A stretch of 58,629 nt of DNA from Candidatus Accumulibacter contiguus. GTDB lineage: Bacteria > Pseudomonadota > Gammaproteobacteria > Burkholderiales > Rhodocyclaceae. The stretch covers positions 1-58,629 of the forward strand of contig NZ_SPMX01000056.1 of the NCBI RefSeq assembly GCF_012940005.1, read 5' to 3'. The translations under genes and the position numbers were made by a program. Numbering within the stretch: position 1 is the first letter of the stretch; each line of letters opens with the position of its first letter. This document shows, piece after piece, positions 24,891 through 36,302 of this stretch. The notes under the pieces are model-generated. The model saw nothing but the letters and a program-made list of their open reading frames with translations. It made no database searches and had not been told where the DNA came from.

Positions 24891-25544
24891 ATGGCGCAAA
24901 AGCAGCGCAGCGTATCGACGCAGATTCCGTCGGTCAGGCAGGACCACAGCCGGCCATTCCTGACGCAGAAGGCGATGCTCAATTCGCTACATGCGCAGCA
25001 GGTCTTCGACCGCGGCTACGAGATGTGCGCCAACGCGCTGTTCTCGTTGAGCGTGGTCCTGCGGTTCATCGGATCGGAAGCTCAGGCGCAGGAAGTCGAC
25101 GCCCTGGTCGATGCGCTGATCGACCAGACCCTGGAGGATCTGCGCCAGGAATCCCTGCGCATCCGAGAGGTCGTCGAGAGCAACGGGATCGAAACCGCCA
25201 TCGGCTACACCAGCGCCAAGACCGTCGACGCTCAGATCACCTCGCCGCGGGCGATCCGGTATCTGGCGATCATTCGTGAGTTCGACAGCATGCTGGCCCA
25301 GATGGATGCCCTCTGGCTGTCATCGGTCGTCACGGACAGCCAGTACGCGCGCGGGGTGTACGACTGGAAACGGCGGATTCTTCGTCTGGCGGGGCAGATT
25401 CGGCAGATTGCCAGCCGGGCGGTGCTGGCGGCGCGGAGGAAGGAGGAGGGGAAGATGGAAGATGAGGTAGGTGAGACCACACTTGGTCAGGATCTCGAAA
25501 TAGCGGCGGAAGCCTCGGCTGGAAACCCACTGGACGACAACTAG
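24891..25544 (+). CDS. DUF1845 / PFL_4669-like integrative element protein
   Basis: 217 residues from the ATG at 24891. The pattern [43 protein letters not shown] and [12 protein letters not shown] matches my memory of the DUF1845/TIGR03761 family found in integrative conjugative elements. AcaB of IncC plasmids, a partner regulator of the AcaDC activators, is described as related to this family; I am unsure this protein shares that activity. It diverges from ssb and stands at the end of the element region, followed by 450 bases without genes. Confidence 0.7.
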   Translation: MAQKQRSVSTQIPSVRQDHSRPFLTQKAMLNSLHAQQVFDRGYEMCANALFSLSVVLRFIGSEAQAQEVDALVDALIDQTLEDLRQESLRIREVVESNGIETAIGYTSAKTVDAQITSPRAIRYLAIIREFDSMLAQMDALWLSSVVTDSQYARGVYDWKRRILRLAGQIRQIASRAVLAARRKEEGKMEDEVGETTLGQDLEIAAEASAGNPLDDN

Positions 25545-25990
25545 GTGCAGTGCAACACGTTCCACGACCGAGCGGTTGTCGCAGGCTGCCAAAGCCGGCT
25601 ACCGGTTCTCGCTAGGGCAGCGATCACTCGTACGGTCGCTGACGATATGGGGCGGATACTAAATGACGAACCTTTGGAATTGCGTTGCAACCCATCGCCA
25701 AATGATGTTCTTGGTTTCACGTCTGACGTGATGCCCCCCGTCAGCGAATCCCGACTGTTGTACGCAACACGTCTCTGCGCATGGTGTTCGTCGACGGTGA
25801 GCAAATGAACCCAAGTTCGACCAGAGACACTGAGAACTTCGGGAGGCTTCGGACCTCCTTACCGGCTGACACCCGGGTACTACATCGCGACCGCAGTCCG
25901 TTCTACCGCCGCAGAATCGTCTGCACGAAACCCTATAGGTTCGTCGGATGCCGTGCTTGCAGCATCGAACCCTGATTGACAGAGTAAGAT
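25545..25990. other. Gene-free interval before the integrase module
   Basis: About 445 bases. Open frames are present, but none has a ribosome-binding site or recognisable domain. It separates the conjugative-element genes from the DUF4224/integrase pair, so the two may have different origins. Confidence 0.5.
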
Positions 25991-26008
25991 ATGCCCGCAG
26001 TTTTCGAG

Positions 26009-26242
26009 ATGGCCCTCTCCAGCGAGATTCTGACTCCGGATGAAATCGCCGAAATAACCGGCTGCGGAAGAAGATCCGACCAGATTCAGTGGCTTACCGA
26101 CAACGCCTGGACATTCCACAAGACCAAGGCCGGCAATCCCATTGTCGGGCGCTTGTACGCCCGGCTAAAGCTCACAGGGATCAACCCCGCGACTATGGCT
26201 ACAATGGGAAAATGGGTGCCGGACTTTTCCAGTATCCGCTAG
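26009..26242 (+). CDS. DUF4224-family protein
   Basis: 77 residues from the ATG at 26009 (an ATG at 25991 would add six). ALSSEILTPDEIAEITGC, then QIQWLTDNAW and GNPIVGRLYARLKL match the DUF4224 pattern, a small winged-helix-like protein usually encoded directly before phage-type tyrosine integrases and thought to act as an excisionase or regulator. It ends 21 bases before the integrase start. Confidence 0.8.
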   Translation: MALSSEILTPDEIAEITGCGRRSDQIQWLTDNAWTFHKTKAGNPIVGRLYARLKLTGINPATMATMGKWVPDFSSIR

Positions 26243-26263
26243 TCGAAGTATTATTCTATCCGT

Positions 26264-27367
26264 ATGCGCCCGAAATCCTCAGCCCGAGACCTGCCACCCC
26301 GCATGCTCCGTAGAGTACGGACGCTTGCGGGCGGCAAGCGGTGGGAAGGCTACTACTACGATGGGCGGGACGACGCGGGGAACCGGAAGGAAATCCCACT
26401 CGGCACCGACCTCGGCGAGGCGAAGCGCAAATGGGCTGAACTGGAGTGCAGGCCAGCCCCGGTCGAAACCGGAATAATGCGCATCGTGTTCGACCGCTAC
26501 GCACGCGAAGTCATTCCTGACAAGGCACCAAAAACCCAAGCCAGCAACCGGCTCGAGCTCGCGAAGTTACGTTCGGTCTTCGACGCGGCCCCAATTGACG
26601 CCATCACGCCGCAGCATATCGCACAGTATAGGGACAACCGGATGACCCGGGCCCGGACGCTCAAGGACGGCACGGTCGTCCCGGCAAAGCGCGCGACTGT
26701 CGCCGCAAACCGCGAGCTTGCACTATTCTCCCACATCTTCAACAAGGGGCGCGAGTGGGGATATACGGCGAAGACGAATCCATGCGCTGGCGTAGCGAAG
26801 AACAAGGAAGCCCCGCGTGACTTCTACGCTGACGATGACGTCTGGACAGCGGTTCGAAACTGCGCCGCCATCGAACTCCAGGACGCCATGGACCTTGCCT
26901 ATCTTAGTGGCCAGCGCCCCGGCGACGTGCTCCGCTTCACCCAGCGGGACATCGTAGACGACGCCCTTACGGTTCAGCAGGGAAAGACCTCCAAGCGCTT
27001 GGCGATCATGTTGACAGACCCGGACAGTGGTGCCCGAACCGAGCTCGGCCGGCTCCTGGATCGTATCGGCGTGCGTACGGTGCGCAGCCTGTGGCTATTA
27101 GCAACACCCGATGGAAAAAGGCTAACCGCAGGCATGCTGCGCTTGCGGTTCACGTCGGCTCGTAACGTCGCTGCAGTCCGAGCCGAAGAGGCTGGTGACC
27201 AACGCCTCGCTGCTCGTATCCGGCAATTTCAGTTCCGCGATGCGCGCCCAAAGGCTGCGAGCGAGATGGCCTTAGATCACGCCAGCGACCTGCTCGGGCA
27301 CACCGACAAGCAGATTACGAAGGTCGTCTACCAGCGTGTCGGGAAGCGCGTGCGACCAACACGGTAG
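26264..27367 (+). CDS. int: Phage-type tyrosine integrase
   Basis: 367 residues. N-terminal arm-binding region (GGKRWEGYYYDGRDDAGNRK), a core-binding SAM-like domain (about 75-170), and the catalytic domain with the first arginine in YLSGQRPGDVLR, the lysine strand (QQGKTSKRLAI), and HASDLLGHTDKQITKVVYQR with the second histidine and nucleophilic tyrosine. The box II arginine is seen as RDARPKAASEM, where the usual HxLR is QFRD-AR, slightly atypical. It reads toward tRNA-Ser(CGA) 108 bases away, the usual arrangement for an element integrated in a tRNA 3' end. Confidence 0.92.
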   Translation: MRPKSSARDLPPRMLRRVRTLAGGKRWEGYYYDGRDDAGNRKEIPLGTDLGEAKRKWAELECRPAPVETGIMRIVFDRYAREVIPDKAPKTQASNRLELAKLRSVFDAAPIDAITPQHIAQYRDNRMTRARTLKDGTVVPAKRATVAANRELALFSHIFNKGREWGYTAKTNPCAGVAKNKEAPRDFYADDDVWTAVRNCAAIELQDAMDLAYLSGQRPGDVLRFTQRDIVDDALTVQQGKTSKRLAIMLTDPDSGARTELGRLLDRIGVRTVRSLWLLATPDGKRLTAGMLRLRFTSARNVAAVRAEEAGDQRLAARIRQFQFRDARPKAASEMALDHASDLLGHTDKQITKVVYQRVGKRVRPTR

Positions 27368-27474
27368 CGTAGGTTGCGGAAATCGTTTCCGATAGTTGCG
27401 GAAACATCGCGACTTTAGCATGCTGGAACACAGTGACAAAAGATCAACAATATGTTTTTTAATCAATATGTTAC

Positions 27475-27564
<90 letters not shown>

Positions 27565-27642
27565 GTCGGGCGCGAATGGTAGCACAAGATGAAGCGATGA
27601 GGCACGGACGGTGCCATTTTCTTGCGAGAATCGCCAGCCGGC

Positions 27643-28935
<1,293 letters not shown>

Positions 28936-29013
28936 TCACGTTGGCGGTCGCGCGGCGACTCGCGAATCTGTCCGTTTTCCCGGCTGCGCACAGCGGCAAG
29001 CGCAGCGGCGGGC

Positions 29014-30330
29014 TTAGTCCTTCTTCTGTCTTGCCTGGCGATCGAGTTCGCGCAAATGTGCGAGCTTCTCGCCAATCCGGATCTCGAGACCGCGATCGAC
29101 CGGTCGATACCACTCGACCGCCGGCATACCCTCGGGGAAATAGGTCTCGCCGGCAGCGTAGGCATCTACCTCGTCGTGCGCATAGCGGTAGTCTTTCCCA
29201 TACCCCAGGTTCTTCATCAGTCGCGTCGGCGCGTTGCGTAGATGCGCCGGCACCGGCCGTGAACCGTCACCGCCGATGAAGCCGCGCGCGGCATTATACG
29301 CGAGGTAAGCGGCGTTCGACTTGGCCGCCATGGCCAGGTACAGCAGTGCTTCGGCAAGCGCCAGTTCGCCTTCGGGAGAACCCAGACGTTCGAAGGTCTC
29401 GGCCGCGTCGAGCGCGATACGCGCCGCGCGCGGATCGGCAAGGCCAATGTCTTCCCAGGCCATGCGCACGATGCGACGCGCCAGATAGCGTGGATCGGCG
29501 CCACCGTCGAGCATTCGGCAGAACCAGTACAGCGCGGCATCCGGAGACGATCCGCGAACTGCCTTGTGCAGCGCCGAGATCTGGTCAAAAAAGGCATCTC
29601 CGCCCTTGTCGAAGCGACGCAGATTCTGCGCCAGCGTGCGGTCGATGAAGGCGCCGTCGATGCTGCGCGCCGGGGAGGTCTGGGTTGCCGTATCGATCTG
29701 CTCGATGAGGTTGAGCAGGCGTCGGGCATCGCCATCGGCGAGGCCGATCAGGCGCGAGCGCGCATCATCGTCGAAAGTCAGCCCCGGCAAGACCTGCCGG
29801 CACGCGCGCTCGAAGAGCTGGCCCATCTCGTCGGCCGAGAGCGGATGCAAGACGTAAACCGAAGCACGCGAGAGCAGCGCCGAATTGACTTCGAACGACG
29901 GGTTCTCGGTCGTCGCGCCGACAAAGGTCAGCAGCCCGCCTTCCACATAGGGCAGAAAGGCATCCTGCTGTGCCTTGTTGAAGCGATGTACTTCGTCGAC
30001 GAAGAGAATCGTCCGCCGTCCACTGCGGGCGCGTGTCACTTCAGCACGTGCCACCGCCTCGCGGATGTCCTTGACGCCTGCAAAGACCGCCGAGATGGCG
30101 ATGAAGTCGGCAGCGAAGGCGTCCGCCATGAGACGCGCCAGTGTCGTCTTGCCGACTCCGGGCGGCCCCCAGAGGATCATGCTGTGCAACTGGCCGGACT
30201 GAAAAGCCATCGCCAGCGGCTTTCCGGGACCGAGCAGATGCGCCTGCCCGATCACCTCGGCCAGCGACTTCGGTCGCAAGCGCTCGGCCAGGGGAGCACT
30301 TGCATGATTGTCAGTGGAAAAGCCGTCCAT
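29014..30330 (-). CDS. rarA: RarA (MgsA) replication-associated AAA+ ATPase
   Basis: 438 residues from the ATG at 30330; upstream in-frame codons have no ribosome-binding site. The clamp-loader-like pattern [26 protein letters not shown] is followed by Walker [14 protein letters not shown], Walker [20 protein letters not shown], and the C-terminal tetramerisation part ([18 protein letters not shown]-type, [17 protein letters not shown]). RarA acts at stalled forks. The rarA-serS order is common in proteobacteria, with 87 bases between the genes. Confidence 0.95.
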   Translation of the reverse strand: MDGFSTDNHASAPLAERLRPKSLAEVIGQAHLLGPGKPLAMAFQSGQLHSMILWGPPGVGKTTLARLMADAFAADFIAISAVFAGVKDIREAVARAEVTRARSGRRTILFVDEVHRFNKAQQDAFLPYVEGGLLTFVGATTENPSFEVNSALLSRASVYVLHPLSADEMGQLFERACRQVLPGLTFDDDARSRLIGLADGDARRLLNLIEQIDTATQTSPARSIDGAFIDRTLAQNLRRFDKGGDAFFDQISALHKAVRGSSPDAALYWFCRMLDGGADPRYLARRIVRMAWEDIGLADPRAARIALDAAETFERLGSPEGELALAEALLYLAMAAKSNAAYLAYNAARGFIGGDGSRPVPAHLRNAPTRLMKNLGYGKDYRYAHDEVDAYAAGETYFPEGMPAVEWYRPVDRGLEIRIGEKLAHLRELDRQARQKKD

Positions 30331-30444
30331 TCCCTTCTCTCGTAACGACAATTGCCTGGCATTGTGACATTGCACACAGTGCCATGTGTTGGTCGCCGGT
30401 ATCGTTAGCACATCACTTCGGCACGTGTTGAAAGACAACCAGCA

Positions 30445-30645
30445 ATGAAAATCGAGAAACCTCGAAGCGGATTTGACAGGCGCGAACACGACTTTGGCCG
30501 GCCCAACAAGCTCCCCGACCGTCGCCGCATTCCGGATCGTCGTCTCCCGGAGCTTACCGAAGTATTCGACATATCCTTCGAGGAATTTCAGTTACTGCTG
30601 GCCGGCAATGACAAACCGGCTTCCATAAAATCTTCCCGTAGTTAA
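30445..30645 (+). CDS. Small charged hypothetical protein
   Basis: 66 residues rich in Arg and Asp: SGFDRREHDFGRPNKLPDRR and onward, then EVFDISFEEFQLLLAG. Divergent from rarA, 114 bases apart. The repeated DRR motifs and a helical end give it a protein-like look, but no family is recognised. Likely real; function unknown. Confidence 0.5.
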   Translation: MKIEKPRSGFDRREHDFGRPNKLPDRRRIPDRRLPELTEVFDISFEEFQLLLAGNDKPASIKSSRS

Positions 30646-30723
30646 CGATGCCACGTCGCGGGTGTCCTGCTTGGATTGGCGTTTATCGGCGTCAATGATG
30701 TAGTTCAAGAGCCGAAACAGCCG

Positions 30724-32121
30724 CTAGGCAGCGGGCTTGCCGGTGTCCAGGACGGACTGCTCGAGTTCGGTGAAGGCTTCGGCAACATAGTGGCTCAGAC
30801 GCTGGAGGTTCGGCAATTCGTCGGTAGCAATCAAACCAAAATGCAGTTGCCCGGCATAGCTGAAAAGCGTGATGTTGAGCAGGTTGCCGGCCGGGAGCGT
30901 GCTGATTGGATGCAGTTCCTCCAGGCGCGCACCCTTGAGATACAGATATTCGGCCGGACCAGGCACATTCGAGACCAGCGTATTTCCGGTCGGCGGCAAG
31001 TGCTTGCTGAGCTTCAGCATTTCCGCAAGTTGCCCGACAACACCGGTGATCAGGGTGTAGGACTCGATCGCCTCGGGTTCGACGCTGTCGATCATGGTGC
31101 GTACATTGCGCAGCGAAAAACCGATGTTGCGCAGACGAATGTAGGGATCATCGGTCGGCGGCGATAACTCGACCTGGATGATACCGATCTTGTTGCCCGC
31201 GCGCTGATCGCCTTCCTTGCGCAGGTTGACCGGCATCTGTATGGTGATCGGCCTTTGCAGGTCGACGCGTTCGTCACGCAGATAGCGATGCAAGGCACCA
31301 TCCAGGCAGGTCAGTGCGACATGGTTCAGGGTCGAGCGAGTTCTGCTGCGGATCAGGCTGACCCTTTCCATACTCACGCTGGTCGTAGCAAACTGGCGGC
31401 CGGCCGTCACCTGCCCGGTCAGCGGCGTATTGCCGTCGGCAACAAACGGCAGCGAAATGGCATTCTTGGTGAGCTTGACACTCTCCAGCAGCAACATCGC
31501 GGCAAGACGGCCAATCCCCAGAACATGCTTGCCGGCGCCCGCGAGATCGCCAAGCAGCGACCTGGCCATTTTCTCCTGGAGTCGCTTCTCCTTTGTCCCA
31601 GCAGCGATGTGCGGGACGGACCAGAGCGGTTTCAGCTCGAGATCGTCAGCGCTTGGGGACAGCGAATTCACAGCCCAGCGCATCATGGTCACGCCGTCCG
31701 CGCTGGCGTGATGGGTCTTGACATAGATGGCAAAACGAGCCTCACTCAGGCCGTCAATGACATGCACTTCCCACAAGGGCCGCAAGCGGTCGAGCATCGG
31801 CTGATGCAGATCCGATACCAGCCGGTACAATTCCTCCCGACCGTTCTTGCCGCGCGGCAGCTTGTGATAGAAGACATGCTCGCCGAGCTCAACCGAATCG
31901 CACTCCTCCCAGCTGGGCATGGCCGTCAGAGAAAAACGAATGATCCGGTTGAACGGCGCCTGGACATCGGTGAAGGTGAGAAATTCCCGGTACAGATCTG
32001 CGGCAAAACTGGTTTTCGCTCGGGGTGGGCGCTTGCAGATCATCAGGCCGCCCACATGCTTCGGGCTGGCCTCCGACTCGGCGATGAAGAAAGCCACATC
32101 CAGCAAGGAAAGTTTGTTCAT
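30724..32121 (-). CDS. Wax ester synthase / diacylglycerol acyltransferase (WS/DGAT)
   Basis: 465 residues from the ATG at 32121. The condensing-enzyme active site HHxxxDG is present as KTHHASADGVTMMRW near residue 140, and the C-terminal DUF1298 part has the NVPGPAEYLYLKGARLEELHP motif. Such enzymes use acyl-CoA to make wax esters or triacylglycerol. The neighbouring plus-strand phasin-like gene suggests a storage-granule context. Start codon chosen because MNKLSLLDVAFFIAE is the family N-terminus; the ORF extends upstream without similarity. Confidence 0.9.
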   Translation of the reverse strand: MNKLSLLDVAFFIAESEASPKHVGGLMICKRPPRAKTSFAADLYREFLTFTDVQAPFNRIIRFSLTAMPSWEECDSVELGEHVFYHKLPRGKNGREELYRLVSDLHQPMLDRLRPLWEVHVIDGLSEARFAIYVKTHHASADGVTMMRWAVNSLSPSADDLELKPLWSVPHIAAGTKEKRLQEKMARSLLGDLAGAGKHVLGIGRLAAMLLLESVKLTKNAISLPFVADGNTPLTGQVTAGRQFATTSVSMERVSLIRSRTRSTLNHVALTCLDGALHRYLRDERVDLQRPITIQMPVNLRKEGDQRAGNKIGIIQVELSPPTDDPYIRLRNIGFSLRNVRTMIDSVEPEAIESYTLITGVVGQLAEMLKLSKHLPPTGNTLVSNVPGPAEYLYLKGARLEELHPISTLPAGNLLNITLFSYAGQLHFGLIATDELPNLQRLSHYVAEAFTELEQSVLDTGKPAA

Positions 32122-32429
32122 CGAGGTTTCCTTCGCCCTTCGTATGGTTATCCTGCAAACTGACTGACGCATCTCCGTGAGACTGGCAAGGGTTTGCGAG
32201 GAACCCCCTTGGCATGCGGTCACCGACAATCTTTCTCCGGACAAGCGCAGGCAGCCTTGGTCCCGGCGTCATGGCGCGCCAAGCATACCTCATCAAGGGA
32301 CGGCCGTTCCAGAGGACCGTGCCTAATCCTTTAGTGTGCTTCCTCTAGATCTTCCCGCTAGACTGATCCGCAGTGGTTGCAAAGGCAACTGCAGGAAATT
32401 TCAAATACAGTCAGACAAAGGAGAAACAC

Positions 32430-32873
32430 ATGAGCAGGAAACTCACCGCGTTGGTCGATCGGGTCGGCAACGAGCAACTCCTGACGAAGGCTCAGGAAGC
32501 GGCACGGAAGCTGTGGCTTTGTGGTCTTGGTGCTTATTCGCTGGCCACCAGGAGCAGTGTCAGGACCGTCGAGACGCTCGTTCGTGAAGGTAAAGCCATG
32601 CAACCGAAAGCGTGCCAACAGATCGAAGAGAAGTCGGCCGAACTGATGAACACCGCCAATACCACCATTCAGCGCGGCGAGCAGGTGGTCAGGGAACGCT
32701 TTCTGCGGCCGCTCGATTTCGTTCTCCTGGCGACCAGGCGCGACATCGAACAACTCTCGCTACGGGTCATCGAGTTGACTGCCGAGGTACATCAGCTGGC
32801 GACCGGCAAAGCGAAGACGGCAGCCGAGCCTGCAGAGAATGACGATTCGCCGATGATGGCCAGCACGGCGTAA
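32430..32873 (+). CDS. Phasin-like polyhydroxyalkanoate granule protein
   Basis: 147 residues, start at 32430 after AAAGGAGAAACAC. Predominantly helical: KAQEAARKLWLCGLGAYSLA, then SVRTVETLVREGKAMQ and a RDIEQLSLRVIELTAEVHQL heptad-like segment near the end. This is the pattern of the PhaF/PhaI granule-associated family (poly granule associated protein). Phasins coat PHA granules and stabilise them. Divergent from the WS/DGAT gene; both concern carbon storage. Confidence 0.8.
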   Translation: MSRKLTALVDRVGNEQLLTKAQEAARKLWLCGLGAYSLATRSSVRTVETLVREGKAMQPKACQQIEEKSAELMNTANTTIQRGEQVVRERFLRPLDFVLLATRRDIEQLSLRVIELTAEVHQLATGKAKTAAEPAENDDSPMMASTA

Positions 32874-32929
32874 AGCCTTCAGCGCCGGACGATTCGGCCG
32901 GCGCTTTTCGCAAGCATTGCCTGACCCGA

Positions 32930-33885
32930 CTATTTCTCGGCAACCTGTGCTGCTTCGCTGAGCAACCACTGGCGAAAAACGTTGACGATCGGGCGATCAG
33001 CAACGGCCTGGGGCACCACCAGGTAATAGGCCTGGGTGCGGCGAATGATGATGTCGAAGGGCACCACAAGACGCCCGGCAGCGACCTCGGCTTCGACCAG
33101 CGGTATTGAGGCAATAGCCACCCCGACGCCATCGACCACCGCTGCGTGAACCAATGCCGAGTCGCTGAAATGCGTGCCGGCATCCGGGTCGATGCCAGTG
33201 ACCCCTGCGACCTGCAGCCATTCGGCCCAGGTCGGGCGGTCCATCAGTTCCATGATCGATTCGTCATGCAGAAGGTTGTGTCGCCGCAGATCGGACGGCA
33301 CATTCAGGGGCCGCATCCCGAACAGCAGACGTGGACTGCACACCAGGCATACGCCGGAACGAACAGCCGGTCGACGCGGCAGCCGTCGTATTGACCCCGA
33401 CCGAAACGAATGAACAATTCGGTCTCGTCGTCGCGCACATCGATTCCTTCGAGCCCCGAAATACCTGAAGCGTCGTGAGCATCGATCGTATCGACCGACG
33501 CTGCCATGTGCAACTGGATCTCCGGGTGTTCGGCAGTAAAAGCGGGTAAATGGCGAATCAGCCAGCGGCTGGCGAAAGCCGGCGGCGTCGTGATCAGCAG
33601 GCGCCCGGCGGCTTCGTGAAAGCGTGTGCTCTCGATCGCCGCAGCAAAGCATTCCAGGCCTTCGCGCACCTTCGGCAGCATCGCCCGCCCTTGGCGCGTC
33701 AGTTCCAGCGCGCGCGTCAGGCGGTGAAAGAGCGGAAAGCCGAGGTATTCTTCAAGACCCCGGATCTGGTGGCTGATGGCTGTGGGCGTGACCGCAAGTT
33801 CCTCGCTGGCATCCTTGAAACTCAGATGGCGAGCGGCCACCTCGAAGGCACGCAGCGAGTTGAGGGGGGGCAATCGGTAAGTCAT
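32930..33885 (-). pseudogene. LysR/GcvA-type regulator, one frameshift
   Basis: Two overlapping frames make one LysR regulator of about 318 residues. The N-terminal part (33885 down to about 33340) has the HTH: LPPLNSLRAFEVAARHLSFKDASEELAVTPTAISHQI. The C-terminal part continues as LVCSPRLLFGMRPLNVPSDL and ends in VFRQWLLSEAA. Restoring one C in the GCCTGG at about 33345 (minus strand GCCCTGG) would give an uninterrupted VPAYALVCSPRLL. Divergent from a small plus-strand gene at 34001. May be an assembly error. Confidence 0.8.
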
Positions 33886-34000
33886 ATGAATGAGATATTC
33901 TCACGCATTGGCTGATTATTGATCGTTTGCCGGCGCATCGGCAAACAAATACAGTAGCGTTGCAGTCTCGGGGACCGAGAACAACACAAGGAAGAAAGCA

Positions 34001-34180
34001 ATGAAAACCGACCTCAACCGCGAACAGATGATGATCATCGTTGAGCGCGCACGATACCAGCGCAGCCTCGCCACCGGCGACCTCTATGCCGCTGCAACCC
34101 GCAAGACGCTTGTCTGGCTGGCCAGAGGGATCGACAAGTTCCTGCATCTCCTGCTGATGTCGCCGACGGCGCACCACTGA
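34001..34180 (+). CDS. 59-residue hypothetical protein
   Basis: MKTDLNREQMMIIVERARYQ and onward, with TLVWLARGIDKFLHLLLM near the end. It has a good ribosome-binding site (AAGGAAGAAAGCA-ATG) and lies 115 bases from the divergent LysR gene, the position of a typical regulated target. Helical, mildly amphipathic, possibly membrane-associated. I recognise a general resemblance to short RSP-type hypothetical proteins near regulators but cannot name the family. Confidence 0.6.
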   Translation: MKTDLNREQMMIIVERARYQRSLATGDLYAAATRKTLVWLARGIDKFLHLLLMSPTAHH

Positions 34181-34210
34181 AGCGATCGGACCGTCGTAAT
34201 TCAAGCGATC

Positions 34211-34261
34211 CGCGAGGGGGAGGGGAGATTCGTGAGTCGCATACGCGACTTTCACATTAAT
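34211..34261. repeat. REP-like dispersed palindrome, copy 1
   Basis: GCGAGGGGGAGGGGAG followed by TTCGTGAGTCGCATACGCGACTTTCACATTAA. The GTCGC-n-GCGAC dyad can form a hairpin. A second copy at 53063-53136 matches almost base for base. Confidence 0.65.
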
Positions 34262-34373
34262 ATGTATCCGCGCTTGCCCTGAAAGCGAGAGTGGCAGCGT
34301 CACGCATCGAGGCCAAGCGGGCCACGATGCGTGCAGCGTTCCTCTCTTGCCAACATCCGATACAGGCCAGGCC

Positions 34374-34808
34374 ATGCCCAGAATACAGATCGAGCTACCA
34401 GAGAATTTTGCCTTTACGACCGAGATTCCGCTCTATCTCAGTCACATGAACTATGCCGGCCACCTCGACAACGCTGCGCTGCTGTCGGTGGTGTCGGAAG
34501 CACGAGCACGCTTTTTCCAGTCGCTTGGCTATAGCGAACTCGATGTCGAAGGGTTGGGCATCGTCATCGCCGACGCTGCGCTGCAGTACAAGTCCGAGGC
34601 CTTTCACGGCGAGGTGATGGTCGTTCGCATGACCACCAGCGATTTCGGCAGCAAGGGCTGTGACCTGTTGTGGAGCATGCGGGAAAAGGCCAGTCAGCGC
34701 GAGGTCGCACGGGGCAAGACGGGAATCGTTTTCTTCGACTACGCTGCGCGCAAGGTGGCCGCAGTGCCCGACCATTTCCGCCTGCGGGTAACAGCACCAT
34801 CGCTATAG
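34374..34808 (+). CDS. Hotdog-fold acyl-CoA thioesterase-like protein
   Basis: 144 residues from the ATG at 34374. LSHMNYAGHLDNAALLSVVSEARARFFQSLGY follows the 4-hydroxybenzoyl-CoA-thioesterase-type hotdog pattern, though the usual catalytic D-x-N/H-G-H region reads NYAGHLDN. Later VIADAALQYKSEAFHGEVMVV and GKTGIVFFDYAARKVA are typical hotdog strands. Substrate unknown; likely hydrolyses or binds an acyl-CoA. Confidence 0.8.
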   Translation: MPRIQIELPENFAFTTEIPLYLSHMNYAGHLDNAALLSVVSEARARFFQSLGYSELDVEGLGIVIADAALQYKSEAFHGEVMVVRMTTSDFGSKGCDLLWSMREKASQREVARGKTGIVFFDYAARKVAAVPDHFRLRVTAPSL

Positions 34809-34826
34809 GGGCGCCGCCCCCTCAAC

Positions 34827-36302
34827 CTACACCCTGCCGTACGCCGAAAGATACTGGCGAGTCAGCCGCTTCTGCAGATGCTGGACCTGCTTGAGCGATT
34901 CTTTCAGGATCAGGCGATCGAGTTCGTGCAGTTCATCGGGATTGACGCGGTTGGAGTCCATGGCGACGCCGCTGTTGACCTGATGCTCCAGTCGAAGACG
35001 CTGAATGTGATGAAAAGCGTCAATCAGCGCAGCCAGTTCGTCGGCGGCCATGCCCCCCTGTTCGCCGCTGATGCGCAGACGCTCGACCGTATTGGTATCG
35101 GGTATCTGCCCGGCCAGCGCATAGATCCGGGCGGCGTCAACGAAGGGCCGCGATCCGTGCTTCTTCAGATCGATGGTGTGCGGAAACTCCTTGTCCTGAT
35201 CATAGCGAAAACCTTTCCACCAATTGAGTGGTGACTCCCAGTTCATCGTGTTCTCAACCATCGCACGCAGAAAAATGGGATAGGAAGAGGCTCTCGACAG
35301 CAGCCAGCTCCGCAAGTCATTGACCAGCGACTCCTGCCCATAGAGGCCGCGCAGGTCGAAAAAGATGCTAGAATTGAGCAGCGCCTCGGGTTGTGGGGAG
35401 TTCAGCCAGCCGGAGAAAGCTGTTCGCCACTCGTAGACGGACAGACACCACTGCGGGTTGCCGGCCATGATGTTGCCCTTGCACAAGGGAAATCCACAGG
35501 CATCGAGTGCCTCATTGACTGCTCGTGCAAAGGGTAGGAAGGCTTCGCGCAGGCCTGACGCCTCGGCATCGGAATCGGCAGCGAAGATCAGCCCATTGTC
35601 CTGATCGGTGGCCAGCGTCTGTTCGAGTCGCCCCTCTGAGCCAAATACCAGCCAGCACCAGGGTACGTAAGGCAGATCGAACTGGCTGGCCACGAGTTCG
35701 ATCACCTGCAGGGTCAGCAGATCGTTGAGCGCAGAGATGCGATGACAGAGGGCATCGGCACTCACCCGCTCGGCAACGAGGCGGGAAACGAAGGCACGGA
35801 CATCGCCAGCCAGAACCGCCAGCGTCCGGATATCGCGCGCCGCCAGGATCGATTGCACCAGGTCGGCGTGCTGCGCACCCGGCAATGTATACAGATCGGT
35901 CTGCGAGACGAGGTTGAAGTAACTGCCATCGGCTTCGGTGAGCACCAGATGACGCACGCCACGACGCACCATCACCACACTCGCCTGGTGTGCCGTGCCG
36001 TCGGCCGGCACGGTGATCAGACCACTGGTCATCACCGTGGCAATCGGCGCCTGCAGGTCGCAAGCCTCGATTCCAATCCGGCGAACCACGTCGGGCAGGG
36101 TAACGATTCCCAGCGGCACGCGACTGTCCGCATCGATTACCACCACCGCATCCGCGCGCATCCGGTCGAGCAGCAGCAAGGTCTCGCGGATGCTCGCCCC
36201 CGGCGCAATGGTCAGCGGCTGCGCACGCACCAGATGACGCAACGCAACGTACGGCGAGAAGGGTGCAACGCGCCTCGTCTGTTCAGTACTTGAGCCGGGC
36301 AT
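34827..36302 (-). CDS. CBS-domain / DUF294 nucleotidyltransferase-like protein
   Basis: 491 residues from the ATG at 36302, which overlaps the exonuclease-fusion stop by 20 bases. Two CBS domains occupy about 25-145. A GlnD-like nucleotidyltransferase domain (DUF294) follows, with FGSEGRLEQTLATDQDNGLIF near residue 220, then the DUF294_C helical part. CBS-DUF294 proteins are common next to DnaQ-like proteins and acetate-permease genes in proteobacteria; their target is not established. Here they sit in a sensor cluster. Confidence 0.88.
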   Translation of the reverse strand: MPGSSTEQTRRVAPFSPYVALRHLVRAQPLTIAPGASIRETLLLLDRMRADAVVVIDADSRVPLGIVTLPDVVRRIGIEACDLQAPIATVMTSGLITVPADGTAHQASVVMVRRGVRHLVLTEADGSYFNLVSQTDLYTLPGAQHADLVQSILAARDIRTLAVLAGDVRAFVSRLVAERVSADALCHRISALNDLLTLQVIELVASQFDLPYVPWCWLVFGSEGRLEQTLATDQDNGLIFAADSDAEASGLREAFLPFARAVNEALDACGFPLCKGNIMAGNPQWCLSVYEWRTAFSGWLNSPQPEALLNSSIFFDLRGLYGQESLVNDLRSWLLSRASSYPIFLRAMVENTMNWESPLNWWKGFRYDQDKEFPHTIDLKKHGSRPFVDAARIYALAGQIPDTNTVERLRISGEQGGMAADELAALIDAFHHIQRLRLEHQVNSGVAMDSNRVNPDELHELDRLILKESLKQVQHLQKRLTRQYLSAYGRV

